Shown in pieces: positions 17,498-25,646 of a DNA stretch of 40,262 nucleotides (position 1 is its first letter; every line of letters starts with the position of its first letter). Under the pieces are notes generated by a model. That model was not told where the DNA came from. It did no database searches and worked only from the letters and a program-made list of their open reading frames with translations. Source of the DNA: Pseudomonas sp. ANT_H4 (GTDB lineage Bacteria > Pseudomonadota > Gammaproteobacteria > Pseudomonadales > Pseudomonadaceae); NCBI RefSeq assembly GCF_008369295.1, contig NZ_VOBG01000039.1, positions 1 through 40,262 of the forward strand, written 5' to 3'. A program made the translations under genes and the position numbers.

Positions 17498-18189
17498 GTC
17501 GAGCCCTACGGGTCGGGGGCCTTGTGCCCCTGACCACCCTCGACTACCCCGGCATGCTCGCTTGCGTGCTGTTCTGCCAGGGCTGTGCCTGGCGCTGTCG
17601 CTATTGCCATAACCCGGACCTGATTCCCCCACGCGGTAGCGAAGAGGTGGATTGGCGCCGGGTATTGTTGTTTCTGCAACGGCGCCAGGACCTGCTGGAC
17701 GCCGTGGTGTTCAGCGGCGGCGAGCCAACCTTGCAGGAAGGCCTGCCGGGGGCGATGGATGAAGTGCGCGAGATGGGCTTTCGTATTGGCCTGCACAGTG
17801 CCGGGATCAAGCCTGCCGGGTTTGCCAATGCGTTGGTCCATGCTGATTGGGTGGGTTTCGACGTCAAGGCCCTGGCCGAGGATTGCCAATTGATCACCCA
17901 GGTCAAGGGCAGCGGCGCCGCCAACTGGCGCAGCCTGGACATGTTGCTCCGCAGCGGCGTGGACTACGAATGCCGCACCACGGTGCATTGGCACCTGATC
18001 GATCCGCAGCGTTTGTTGCTGTTGGCCCAGCGTTTACAGGAGCGTGGCGTCAAGCGCTTCGCCGTGCAACTGGTGCGTACCGCCAGAATGCTCGATGAAC
18101 AATTGCCGAGCGTTTCGGCACAGGCCTTGCTACCTGAATTATGGGAAAAAATGCGCGAGCTGTTTCCGGCATTTGTTTTACGGGGCTGA
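17494..18189 (+). CDS. nrdG: Anaerobic ribonucleotide reductase activating enzyme NrdG (radical SAM)
   Basis: A 231-residue radical SAM activase. The cluster motif is C31, C35, C38 (CAWRCRYC), preceded by an extra C28, and FSGGEP follows near residue 75. It abstracts hydrogen from the glycyl residue of class III reductase, here expected to be G23 of the preceding 55-residue protein. The four-base overlap with that gene implies coupled synthesis of activase and substrate. It belongs to the longer NrdG type (about 230 residues) rather than the short E. coli type. Confidence 0.93.
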   Translation: MSRALRVGGLVPLTTLDYPGMLACVLFCQGCAWRCRYCHNPDLIPPRGSEEVDWRRVLLFLQRRQDLLDAVVFSGGEPTLQEGLPGAMDEVREMGFRIGLHSAGIKPAGFANALVHADWVGFDVKALAEDCQLITQVKGSGAANWRSLDMLLRSGVDYECRTTVHWHLIDPQRLLLLAQRLQERGVKRFAVQLVRTARMLDEQLPSVSAQALLPELWEKMRELFPAFVLRG

Positions 18190-18287
18190 TCCCGTTCGCG
18201 GACCCCCTTCAAGCGTGGTGATTGACCTCCCACAGGATTTTCAAAGGTGCTGCCTCTTGGGCAGGTATTCATCAGGGAGCTTATGAC

Positions 18288-19907
18288 ATGACTCGACTAA
18301 CCACCGCCCGACGCATCGCCGTCGGTTTTGCCATTGCCCCGCTGGCACTCGCCGGCATGGTTTTTTACGCACTCGACAACCTGGCCACCCTCAAGGAGCA
18401 ATCGGTGCTGATCGTCCAGCAGGACTGGCCGAAAATCGCCCCGCTGATGGTCATCGCCACGGGTGTGCGTGATAACGGCCGCAGCACCCGTGACTTGCTG
18501 ATCGACCAGGACAATCAACAGGCCCAGCAAGCTATCGCCACCACCCGACAGCGCATCACTGACGCGCTCACCACCCTGGAGCCGCTGTTCTATGCGCCCG
18601 AAGGCAAGGCCGCCTTTGCCGCCTTGAAAACCCATCGTGAAGCCTACGTGGCAGCCTTCACTCAGGTGCAAGCGCTGATCCGCCAGGGGGCACTGGAAGA
18701 GGGGCTGGTGCAGCTCAAGCAAAAGGTGATGCCAGCGGAGCAGGAGGTGTTCAAGAACCTGGATGCCTTGATGGCCCTGCAAGGACGGATCTTCGCTGAG
18801 CGTGAACAGGCGGCGCAGTCCTTGTACAGCGAGGCACGACGCAACATGCTCGGGCTATTCCTGTTGTGCCTGGCCCTGGTAGCGGCGGCGGCAGTGATTG
18901 TCACCCGCAGCGTCACCCGCCCCCTGGGTGGTGAGCCCGATGAGGCGGCGCGAGTCTTGAGCCAGATCGCCCAGGGCGACTTGACCACCGAGGTTGCGCT
19001 CGGCGCGAGCCTGGAGGGCAGCGTGATGATGAACATGCATCAAATGCAGCAGAGCCTCAACGAAATGGTCCGGCAGATCGCCGTTTCGGTGGACCATGTT
19101 GCCAGTTCGTCCGAGGAACTGAGCGCGGTCAGCAGCCAGACGAGCAGCAGCTTGCAGTTGCAGGGGATGGAGATTGAACAGGCGGCTACGGCGGTCAACG
19201 AGATGACTGCTGCCGTGGATGAAGTGGCGCGCAATGCAGTGAGCACCAGCGAGGCTTCGCGGCTGTCGGCGCAAACGGCCCAGCGTGGCCGTGATCAGGT
19301 CCAGGAAACAGTGGCCTCGATCAACACATTGGCCGAGGGCGTGACCGATACGTCGGTGCGCATCCAGCAACTGGCCGGGCGCGTGCAGGACATCAGTGGT
19401 GTGCTGGAAGTGATCCGCAGCATTGCCGACCAGACCAATCTGCTGGCCCTCAACGCGGCGATCGAAGCGGCCCGGGCCGGTGATGCCGGGCGCGGGTTTG
19501 CGGTAGTGGCGGATGAAGTGCGGGCGTTGGCCCATCGCACCCAGGCCTCGACCCAGGAGATTGAGCAGATGATTGGCAATATCCGCCAGGATACCGAACA
19601 GGCGGTGACGGCGATGCAGGGCAGTAGCCAGTTGGTGCAAGCGACGTTGGGCGTGGCGCAACGTTCGGGTGAGGCGCTGGAAGAAATCACCCGCTCCATT
19701 TCCCAGATCAATGAACGCAACCTGATGATCGCCAGCGCGACGGAGGAGCAGGCGTTGGTGGCGCGGGAGGTGGATCGCAACCTGGTGGGGATTCGTAATT
19801 TGTCGGAGCAGGTGTTGCTGGGGGCTCGGCATACGGATACGGCGGGGCAGGAGCTGGCGCAGATGGCCGGGGATTTGCACCAGACAGTGGCGCGGTTTCG
19901 CGTTTGA
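18288..19907 (+). CDS. Methyl-accepting chemotaxis protein
   Basis: A 539-residue transmembrane chemoreceptor. Transmembrane helix 1 is at about 10-30; a roughly 155-residue periplasmic four-helix-bundle type sensor follows; transmembrane helix 2 is at about 185-205; then HAMP to about 260 (LGGEPDEAARVLSQIAQGDL). The cytoplasmic signalling domain has the conserved hairpin tip NLLALNAAIEAARAGDAGRG near residue 385. The ligand cannot be told from sequence. The ATG at 18288 is eight bases after AGGGAG; an in-frame upstream ATG lacks a ribosome binding site. There is no evident operon link to nrdG, 98 bp upstream. Confidence 0.93.
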   Translation: MTRLTTARRIAVGFAIAPLALAGMVFYALDNLATLKEQSVLIVQQDWPKIAPLMVIATGVRDNGRSTRDLLIDQDNQQAQQAIATTRQRITDALTTLEPLFYAPEGKAAFAALKTHREAYVAAFTQVQALIRQGALEEGLVQLKQKVMPAEQEVFKNLDALMALQGRIFAEREQAAQSLYSEARRNMLGLFLLCLALVAAAAVIVTRSVTRPLGGEPDEAARVLSQIAQGDLTTEVALGASLEGSVMMNMHQMQQSLNEMVRQIAVSVDHVASSSEELSAVSSQTSSSLQLQGMEIEQAATAVNEMTAAVDEVARNAVSTSEASRLSAQTAQRGRDQVQETVASINTLAEGVTDTSVRIQQLAGRVQDISGVLEVIRSIADQTNLLALNAAIEAARAGDAGRGFAVVADEVRALAHRTQASTQEIEQMIGNIRQDTEQAVTAMQGSSQLVQATLGVAQRSGEALEEITRSISQINERNLMIASATEEQALVAREVDRNLVGIRNLSEQVLLGARHTDTAGQELAQMAGDLHQTVARFRV

Positions 19908-19924
19908 CGTTGTGGGTTTACTGA

Positions 19925-19938
19925 GTACATATCCGTTG
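19925..19938 (+). repeat. Short fragment of the end-repeat family
   Basis: GTACATATCCGTTG occurs here and at 39693-39706 in the same orientation, and inverted near 136-149. The surrounding similarity is limited, so this is probably a truncated copy. Confidence 0.5.
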
Positions 19939-19971
19939 TTGCACGGTTCTGCATCAAACGTTCAACGCCAG

Positions 19972-19997
19972 CGATGGCCCTATTCCTAGGGCCATCG
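19972..19997. terminator. Hairpin between convergent chemoreceptor and pirin genes
   Basis: CGATGGCCCT and AGGGCCATCG form a perfect 10-bp stem with a 6-nt loop. It lies between two convergent genes and could act for both strands. There is no T-run on either side, so it is not a classical intrinsic terminator. Confidence 0.45.
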
Positions 19998-20006
19998 GCG
20001 GCACCA

Positions 20007-20729
20007 TCACGGCATTTCAGGCAGTTCGTTGGGGCGCAGGTCAAACACCAGCACCTCGGCGTTTTCGCCGTGGCTCAGGTGGACTTCCCGCTCATTACGA
20101 ACGCGTGCACCGTCGCCTTCCTGCAACCGCTGGCCGTTGACCTCAACGCTACCCCGCGCCACATGGACGTAGACGTAACGCTCCGGTGCCAGGGCCAGGG
20201 TGGTCGCTTCATTGCCATCGAATAGCCCGGCATAGACCCGCGCATCCTGGCGTACGTTGAGCGAACCCTCGGCGCCGTCAGGGGAGATGATCAACTGCAG
20301 GCGCCCACGTTTCTGCGCCTCGCTGAAATGCTCCTGCTGATAGCGCGGCTCAGCACCCCCCACGTTCGGCACGATCCAGATTTGCAGAAAGTGCACGCCG
20401 CGGGTCTGGCTGTGGTTGAACTCACTGTGGGCCACGCCGCTGCCGGCGCTCATCAACTGCACATCGCCAGGGCGTATTACCGAACCGGTGCCCAGGGTGT
20501 CCTTGTGTTCCAGGGCGCCTTCGAGCACATAGGAGAAAATCTCCATGTCCCGGTGCGGATGCTGGCCGAAACCCTTGCCTGCGGCTACCCGATCGTCGTT
20601 GATCACCAGCAGGTCGGAAAAGCCCTGCTCCTTGGGGTTCCAGTAGTTGGCGAACGAAAAGGTGTGGAACGACTTCAACCAACCGTGGTTGGCGGCGCCG
20701 CGTTCGTGAGCGTTGCGAAGGGTCAGCAT
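20007..20729 (-). CDS. Pirin family protein (quercetinase-like bicupin)
   Basis: A 240-residue cytosolic bicupin like E. coli YhhW. The N-terminal cupin has the metal ligands H57, H59, H101 and E103 (GQHPHRDME, then AHSEF). The C-terminal cupin lacks an obvious metal site. Some family members cleave quercetin; others modulate redox responses, so the substrate is uncertain. It lies downstream of a small AraC-type regulator on the same strand, 117 bp away. A 6-2-6 inverted repeat overlaps its ribosome binding site. Confidence 0.9.
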   Translation of the reverse strand: MLTLRNAHERGAANHGWLKSFHTFSFANYWNPKEQGFSDLLVINDDRVAAGKGFGQHPHRDMEIFSYVLEGALEHKDTLGTGSVIRPGDVQLMSAGSGVAHSEFNHSQTRGVHFLQIWIVPNVGGAEPRYQQEHFSEAQKRGRLQLIISPDGAEGSLNVRQDARVYAGLFDGNEATTLALAPERYVYVHVARGSVEVNGQRLQEGDGARVRNEREVHLSHGENAEVLVFDLRPNELPEMP

Positions 20730-20737
20730 GGGGTCTT

Positions 20738-20751
20738 CTCCTCAAGAGGAG
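20738..20751 (-). promoter_or_regulatory. Inverted repeat over the pirin ribosome binding site
   Basis: CTCCTCAAGAGGAG is symmetrical (CTCCTC-AA-GAGGAG) and contains the GAGGAG that serves as Shine-Dalgarno for the pirin gene. It could be an operator, or chance symmetry around a ribosome binding site. Confidence 0.3.
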
Positions 20752-20846
20752 CGAGGCTGCGAAATTGCAGGGCTCCAGGGTTGAGAAGAAGATTAATGGT
20801 TATGCATGGATTCATTAAGAAGCTGAAAATTGAATAACTGTCTCTT

Positions 20847-21326
20847 TCAAGTTGACAGTTTATGCCCCTCGCCGGCGGGTCCGAGCACATATGAAATCTG
20901 CACTATCCTGAGGTGGTGCCTGTATCCAAGCTGACGATTACGCCATGTCATCGGGTTGACCCCTTCGCTGCGGCTGAATATGTGACAAAAGTGAGCCTGG
21001 TCGCAGAAGCCACATTCCTGGCTGATTTGCGTCAGGTTCAAGCCCGAAGCGGCAATCAGCACCTTGGCCCGCTTGATGCGCTGTTGGCGAATCCATTCAC
21101 GGGGCGCCAAGCCCGTGGCGCACTTGAAGGCGCGGGAGAAATGACTTCTGGACAGCGCACAGGCACGGGCCAGTTCCGTCAGGTCCAGGTTTTGCGTGAG
21201 GTTGGCGAGGATCAATTGCTTGACCATGCGCTCGCGGCGGGCGCACAGCGCTCCGGTCTCTGTGGTTGCGCTCATCGGCAGAGGGCTACCGTCCTTGGGT
21301 AAAACGCATTGCTCTGGTCGGGCCAT
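20847..21326 (-). CDS. Small AraC-family regulator (DNA-binding domain only)
   Basis: A 159-residue protein consisting mainly of an AraC-type double helix-turn-helix (about 35-132: LTELARACALSRSHFSRAFK, then ISQECGFCDQAHFCHIFSR). There is no ligand-binding N-terminal domain. Such short regulators resemble those used for stress or uptake control, but the target is unknown. It may regulate the pirin gene downstream or the divergent ABM-domain gene. The start is uncertain: the ATG at 21326 and an in-frame ATG 17 codons later both lack a clear ribosome binding site. Confidence 0.8.
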   Translation of the reverse strand: MARPEQCVLPKDGSPLPMSATTETGALCARRERMVKQLILANLTQNLDLTELARACALSRSHFSRAFKCATGLAPREWIRQQRIKRAKVLIAASGLNLTQISQECGFCDQAHFCHIFSRSEGVNPMTWRNRQLGYRHHLRIVQISYVLGPAGEGHKLST

Positions 21327-21494
21327 GAGTCAGTATCCGTGGTCGATGGGATCTTGCTTAAACACCTGTTCCGGTGAGTGAAAGCCCAGTGTAGACCGCA
21401 GCAGCGATCTTCCGTGCGCAGCACATACATACAATTTTTCGTCATAAAGCCATTGCACACTGGCACATCGTTCAAGCATCCAGGGGAGGGGCCA

Positions 21495-22091
21495 ATGGAC
21501 CCAGCATTGCAAGCGACACCTGTGTCGGACGAAGTTGTGACCCTGGTGGTCAAGCACCGCATCAAGCCAGGTCGCGAGGCCGACTATGAAGCCTGGTTGC
21601 GGCGCATCGTGCGCATCGCCGGTGAGCGCGCCGGCCACCTCGGTGTTGATGTGGTACGTGGCAAACAGGGCGGCCTGGCGCTGTTCACCTGTGTACTGCG
21701 CTACCGCTCCACCGCTGACCTGGAACTCTGGCTGGACTCCCCGCAACGCCAGGAGCTGATCAACGAAGCCACGCCGATGCTGGCCGACGGCGACCAGACC
21801 GAAGTTGGCGCAGTCAATGAATTCTGGTTCTCGCCCCTGTCCGACAGTGCTGCCAAGCCGCCGCGCTGCAAGCAAGCGGTGGTCACGCTATTGGTGATCC
21901 TGCCGCTGACCTTGGTGATCCCGTTGCTTTGGGGGCCGGTGCTGCGCCTCCATCCGTTTTTATCCAACTACCTGGTCGCCACCTTCCTGGTCACCCTGAC
22001 CATCGTCCTGCTGGTGGTCTATTTGTTGATGCCGGCGGCGACCCGCCTGTTCGCCCCCTGGCTTGAAGCCTCTGTAAAGGAAACCCTATGA
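21495..22091 (+). CDS. Membrane-anchored antibiotic biosynthesis monooxygenase (ABM) domain protein
   Basis: A 198-residue protein. Residues 14-113 fit the ferredoxin-like ABM fold (VTLVVKHRIKPGREADYEAW, a central GHLGVDVVRG, then LRYRSTADLELWLDS). Two hydrophobic helices follow, at 127-149 and 158-180. ABM domains are usually small soluble oxygenases or heme/quinone-binding proteins. The membrane tail resembles the uncharacterised two-helix ABM proteins. The ATG follows GGGGAGGGG; the frame is open upstream, but those codons look non-coding. The stop overlaps the amidohydrolase start (ATGA), so they form an operon. Confidence 0.8.
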   Translation: MDPALQATPVSDEVVTLVVKHRIKPGREADYEAWLRRIVRIAGERAGHLGVDVVRGKQGGLALFTCVLRYRSTADLELWLDSPQRQELINEATPMLADGDQTEVGAVNEFWFSPLSDSAAKPPRCKQAVVTLLVILPLTLVIPLLWGPVLRLHPFLSNYLVATFLVTLTIVLLVVYLLMPAATRLFAPWLEASVKETL

Positions 22092-23926
22092 ACGCCGACC
22101 TGATTCTGTTCAATGGCCAATTCCACACCGTGGACCGTGAAAGCCCGCGGGCCACGGCGGTCGCCATCAGCCAGGGGCGCTTTGTCGCCGTGGGCACTGA
22201 CGGCGAGGCCATGGCCCTGCGTGGCAGTGGCACGCAAGTCATCGACCTCAAGGGCCGCACCGTCATCCCCGGTCTCAACGACTCGCACCTGCACCTGATC
22301 CGTGGTGGCCTGAATTACAACCTTGAACTGCGCTGGGAAGGCGTGCCGTCCCTGGCCGATGCCCTGCGCATGCTCAAGGACCAGGCCGACCGCACGCCCA
22401 CGCCGCAATGGGTGCGGGTGGTGGGCGGCTGGAACGAATTCCAGTTCGCCGAAAAACGCATGCCCACCCTGGAAGAACTCAACCAGGCCGCCCCCGACAC
22501 CCCCGTATTCGTGCTCCACCTGTACGACCGCGCCTTGCTCAACCGCGCCGCCCTGCGCGTGGCGGGCTACACCAAGGACACGCCGAACCCGCCCGGCGGC
22601 GAGATTGTCCGCGACAGCAACGGCAACCCCACGGGCATGCTGGTGGCGCGGCCCAACGCGATGATTCTTTATTCGACCTTGGCCAAGGGGCCGAAACTGC
22701 CCCTGGAATACCAGGTCAACTCCACCCGCCAGTTCATGCGTGAACTCAACCGCCTCGGCCTGACCAGTGCCATCGACGCCGGTGGTGGTTTCCAGAACTA
22801 CCCCGATGACTACGCGGTGATCGAGCAGTTGGCCAGGGATGAACAGTTGACGGTGCGCATCGCCTACAACCTGTTCACCCAAAAGCCCAAGGAAGAACTC
22901 AGCGACTTCAAGCACTGGAGCGCCAGCGTCGCCCTGCACCAGGGCGACGACTATCTGCGCCACAACGGTGCCGGCGAGATGCTGGTGTTCTCGGCGGCAG
23001 ACTTCGAAGACTTCCTCGAACCACGCCCGGACCTGCCGCTGACCATCGAGCAGGAACTGGAACCGGTGGTGCGCCATCTGGTGGAGCAGCGCTGGCCGTT
23101 TCGCCTGCATGCGACCTACGATGAGTCGATCTCGCGGATGCTCGACGTGTTCGAAAAGGTCAATCGGGACATCCCGTTCAATGGACTGCCGTGGTTCTTC
23201 GACCACGCCGAAACCATCACCCCGAAAAACATCGAGCGTGTACGGACGTTGGGCGGCGGTATTGCGATCCAGGACCGCATGGCATTTCAGGGCGAGTACT
23301 TTGTCGAACGTTACGGCGCCAAGGCTGCCGAGGCGACGCCGCCGATCAAGCGCATGCTCGCCGAAGGCGTGCCGGTAGGCGCCGGTACCGACGCCACGCG
23401 GGTGTCGAGCTACAACCCCTGGACCTCGCTGTACTGGATGGTGAGCGGTCGCACTGTCGGTGGCCTGGAGCTGCACGCCGAAGGCCTGCCGCGCCTCACC
23501 GCACTGGAACTGTTTACCCACGGCAGCGCCTGGTTCTCGTCCGAGCAAGGTAAGAAGGGCCAGATCAAGGTCGGGCAACTGGCGGATGTGGCTGCGTTGT
23601 CGGCGGATTTTTTCAGTGTCGACGAAGAAGCCATCAAGTGGATCGAGTCGGTACTGACCGTGGTCGGTGGCAAGGTGGTCTACGGTGCCGGCGATTTTGA
23701 AGACGTCGCACCGCCCAGCGTACCGGTGTTGCCGGACTGGTCGCCAGTGGTCAAGGTCCCGGGCCATTGGCGACCGACCTCATCGTTGCAGGCCCAGGTC
23801 CACCAATGTAGCGGCCCGTGTGCGGTGCACTCCCACAGCCATGAACGGGCACGGCTTTCAAAAGTGCCAGTCAGCGACTTCCAGGGGTTCTGGGGCGCGT
23901 TTGGCTGCTCGTGTTTTGCTTTCTAA
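22088..23926 (+). CDS. YtcJ-like metal-dependent amidohydrolase
   Basis: A 612-residue amidohydrolase superfamily protein of the Amidohydro_3 group. Metal-site features are H67 and H69 (NDSHLHL), histidines in RLHATYDES and FFDHAET, and an aspartate in GAGTDATR. The C-terminal small domain has GQIKVGQLADVAALS. Relatives include N-substituted formamide deformylases; the true substrate is unknown. Unusually, the last 40 residues are rich in His and Cys (H572, C574, C578, H581, H583, H585, C607, C609), a possible extra metal site. There is no signal peptide. It overlaps the preceding gene by four bases and is followed by a YcaC-like hydrolase. Confidence 0.9.
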   Translation: MNADLILFNGQFHTVDRESPRATAVAISQGRFVAVGTDGEAMALRGSGTQVIDLKGRTVIPGLNDSHLHLIRGGLNYNLELRWEGVPSLADALRMLKDQADRTPTPQWVRVVGGWNEFQFAEKRMPTLEELNQAAPDTPVFVLHLYDRALLNRAALRVAGYTKDTPNPPGGEIVRDSNGNPTGMLVARPNAMILYSTLAKGPKLPLEYQVNSTRQFMRELNRLGLTSAIDAGGGFQNYPDDYAVIEQLARDEQLTVRIAYNLFTQKPKEELSDFKHWSASVALHQGDDYLRHNGAGEMLVFSAADFEDFLEPRPDLPLTIEQELEPVVRHLVEQRWPFRLHATYDESISRMLDVFEKVNRDIPFNGLPWFFDHAETITPKNIERVRTLGGGIAIQDRMAFQGEYFVERYGAKAAEATPPIKRMLAEGVPVGAGTDATRVSSYNPWTSLYWMVSGRTVGGLELHAEGLPRLTALELFTHGSAWFSSEQGKKGQIKVGQLADVAALSADFFSVDEEAIKWIESVLTVVGGKVVYGAGDFEDVAPPSVPVLPDWSPVVKVPGHWRPTSSLQAQVHQCSGPCAVHSHSHERARLSKVPVSDFQGFWGAFGCSCFAF

Positions 23927-23951
23927 ATAAACAACCCCAAAGGAGCTACCC

Positions 23952-24572
23952 ATGACTTACAAACGCTTGAACAAAGACGACGCAGTGGTCCTGTTGGTGG
24001 ATCACCAGACCGGCCTGATCTCCCTGGTGCAGGATTTCTCCCCCAACGAATTCAAGAACAACGTTCTGGCCCTGGCCGACGTGGCCAAGTTCTTCAAGCT
24101 GCCCACCATCCTCACCACCAGCTTCGAAAACGGCCCCAACGGCCCGATGGTGCCCGAGTTGAAAGAGCTGTTCCCGGATGCGCCGTACATCCCGCGTCCC
24201 GGCCAGATCAATGCCTGGGACAACGAAGACTTCGTCAAGGCGGTGAAAGCCACCGGCCGCAAGCAACTGATCATCGCCGGTGTGGTAACCGACGTGTGCG
24301 TGACCTTCCCGACCCTGTCGGCGCTGGCTGAAGGCTTTGAAGTATTTGTGGTCACCGATGCCTCGGGCACCTTCAACGAAACCGTGCAACAGGCGGCCTG
24401 GGCGCGCATGGCGGCGGCCGGTGCACAACTGGTGAACTGGTTCTCGGTGGCCTGCGAGCTGCAAGTGGACTGGCGCAACGATATGGAAGGCCTGGCCAAC
24501 CTGCTGTCGCCGCGCATTCCCAACTACCGCAACTTGATGAACAGTTACTCGGTGTTGACGGCCAACAAGTAA
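23952..24572 (+). CDS. ycaC: YcaC-like isochorismatase-family hydrolase
   Basis: A 206-residue cysteine hydrolase very similar along its length to E. coli YcaC. The catalytic aspartate is D17 (LLVDHQTGL) and the nucleophile C116 (GVVTDVCVTFP). The block RPGQINAWDNEDFVKAVKATG is shared apart from single residues. YcaC is a cytosolic octameric-ring protein whose substrate is not established. AAAGGAG precedes the ATG. It follows the amidohydrolase by 25 bp and is probably in the same operon. Confidence 0.9.
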   Translation: MTYKRLNKDDAVVLLVDHQTGLISLVQDFSPNEFKNNVLALADVAKFFKLPTILTTSFENGPNGPMVPELKELFPDAPYIPRPGQINAWDNEDFVKAVKATGRKQLIIAGVVTDVCVTFPTLSALAEGFEVFVVTDASGTFNETVQQAAWARMAAAGAQLVNWFSVACELQVDWRNDMEGLANLLSPRIPNYRNLMNSYSVLTANK

Positions 24573-24604
24573 GCCCTGCCGCCCCTCTGTAGGGGCGAGC
24601 TTGT

Positions 24605-24738
24605 TGTGGCGAGCGGGCTTGCCCCGCGTTGGGCTGCGCCGCAGCCCCATAACTGACGCTGGTGTTCTTTGGGAAACACCGCGATCATTTCGCTGGGGTT
24701 GCTGCGCAGCCCAACGCGGGGCCAGCCCCCTCGCCACA
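24605..24738. repeat. REPIN-like inverted REP pair
   Basis: Left arm 24605-24650 (TGTGGCGAGCGGGCTTGCCC and on) and right arm 24694-24738 (ending CCCTCGCCACA) are imperfect inverted copies of one REP type. Each also holds the CGCGTTGGGCTGCG block or its complement. The spacer has its own small inverted repeat, GGTGTT/AACACC at 24661-24680. It fills the gap before the LysR gene. Confidence 0.75.
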
Positions 24739-24758
24739 CTATTCACCGAGAAGTGCCA

Positions 24759-25646
24759 ATGAACCCCTTCGAAGACATGCGCATCTTTTGCCAGGTCATG
24801 GACTCCGGCAGTTTCACCGCCGCCGCCGAGCAATTGGGCTTATCCAAACAATTCGTCAGCCGCCGCCTGATTCAGCTCGAAGAACGCCTGGGGGTGCGCT
24901 TGCTCAATCGCTCCACCCGCCGCCTGGATGTCACGCCCCTGGGCCAGAGTTACTACGAATCCGCCTTGCGCCTGCTTAGTGAAGTCGAGCAAGTGGAGCA
25001 GGGCATCGCCGGGCAGAACAACGAACCTCGTGGCACCTTGCGCCTGAGTGCGCCGTTGTCATTTGCCATGGCCCATCTGAGCAGCCTGTTGCCGCTGTTT
25101 TTGCAGCGTCATCCCCACGTGTCGGTGGAAGTGGATTTGAGCGACCGGCCGGTGGATGTGATCAGTGAAGGCTACGACCTGGTGCTGCGCATCGGCACCC
25201 TGGAAGACTCGACCCTGATTGCCCGCCGCATCGCCAGCGTCCAGCGTGTTTACTGCGCCAGTCCCGACTATTTGGCCCTGCGCGGCACGCCCCTCAACCC
25301 CGAAGACCTGACCGGCCACCAATGCCTGCCCTACGGCCACGGCCGCCAGGTGCAATGGCGCTTCCAGGCCAAGGGCAAGCCACAGACACTCAACGTCAAC
25401 GGGCGCCTGCGTGGCAACAATGGCGAGTTACTGCGCGAAGCCGCCATCGCCGGGTTAGGCATCACCTACCTGCCGACTTTCATTGTTGACGAGGCCTTGC
25501 AGGACGGTCGTCTGCAAACGGTGTTGGACGATTTCGCACCCGAACCCCTGACCTTGTCGGCGGTATACCCTCAGCATCGCCAACGCTCGCGGCCGGTGCA
25601 AGCGCTGATCGAGTTTTTGCGGGAACAGTTGGCTAGCGGCTGCTGA
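24759..25646 (+). CDS. LysR-family transcriptional regulator
   Basis: A 295-residue LysR-type regulator. The winged helix-turn-helix is at about 5-62 (SFTAAAEQLGLSKQFVSRR, then LGVRLLNRSTRRLDVTPLG). A periplasmic-binding-protein-like effector domain spans about 90-290. The inducer is unknown. The frame is open 30 codons further upstream into the REPIN, but the ATG starting MNPFEDM gives the canonical LysR N-terminus. It could control the YcaC-amidohydrolase cluster upstream, though LysR regulators more often act on divergent genes. Its 3' end overlaps the convergent AraC-type gene by 14 bases. Confidence 0.9.
   Translation: MNPFEDMRIFCQVMDSGSFTAAAEQLGLSKQFVSRRLIQLEERLGVRLLNRSTRRLDVTPLGQSYYESALRLLSEVEQVEQGIAGQNNEPRGTLRLSAPLSFAMAHLSSLLPLFLQRHPHVSVEVDLSDRPVDVISEGYDLVLRIGTLEDSTLIARRIASVQRVYCASPDYLALRGTPLNPEDLTGHQCLPYGHGRQVQWRFQAKGKPQTLNVNGRLRGNNGELLREAAIAGLGITYLPTFIVDEALQDGRLQTVLDDFAPEPLTLSAVYPQHRQRSRPVQALIEFLREQLASGC

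Noticed and set aside
18190..18287. Intrinsic terminator after nrdG
   Set aside because: Only a short CTGCC/GGCAG stem without a T-run was found, inside the chemoreceptor leader.
21378..21494. N-terminal extension of the ABM-domain protein
   Set aside because: The extra 39 codons have no ABM features and no ribosome binding site; a strong site precedes the internal ATG.
22019..23767. 582-codon open frame antisense to the amidohydrolase
   Set aside because: It is a shadow of a high-GC coding region; the sense strand has clear metal-site motifs and operon overlaps.
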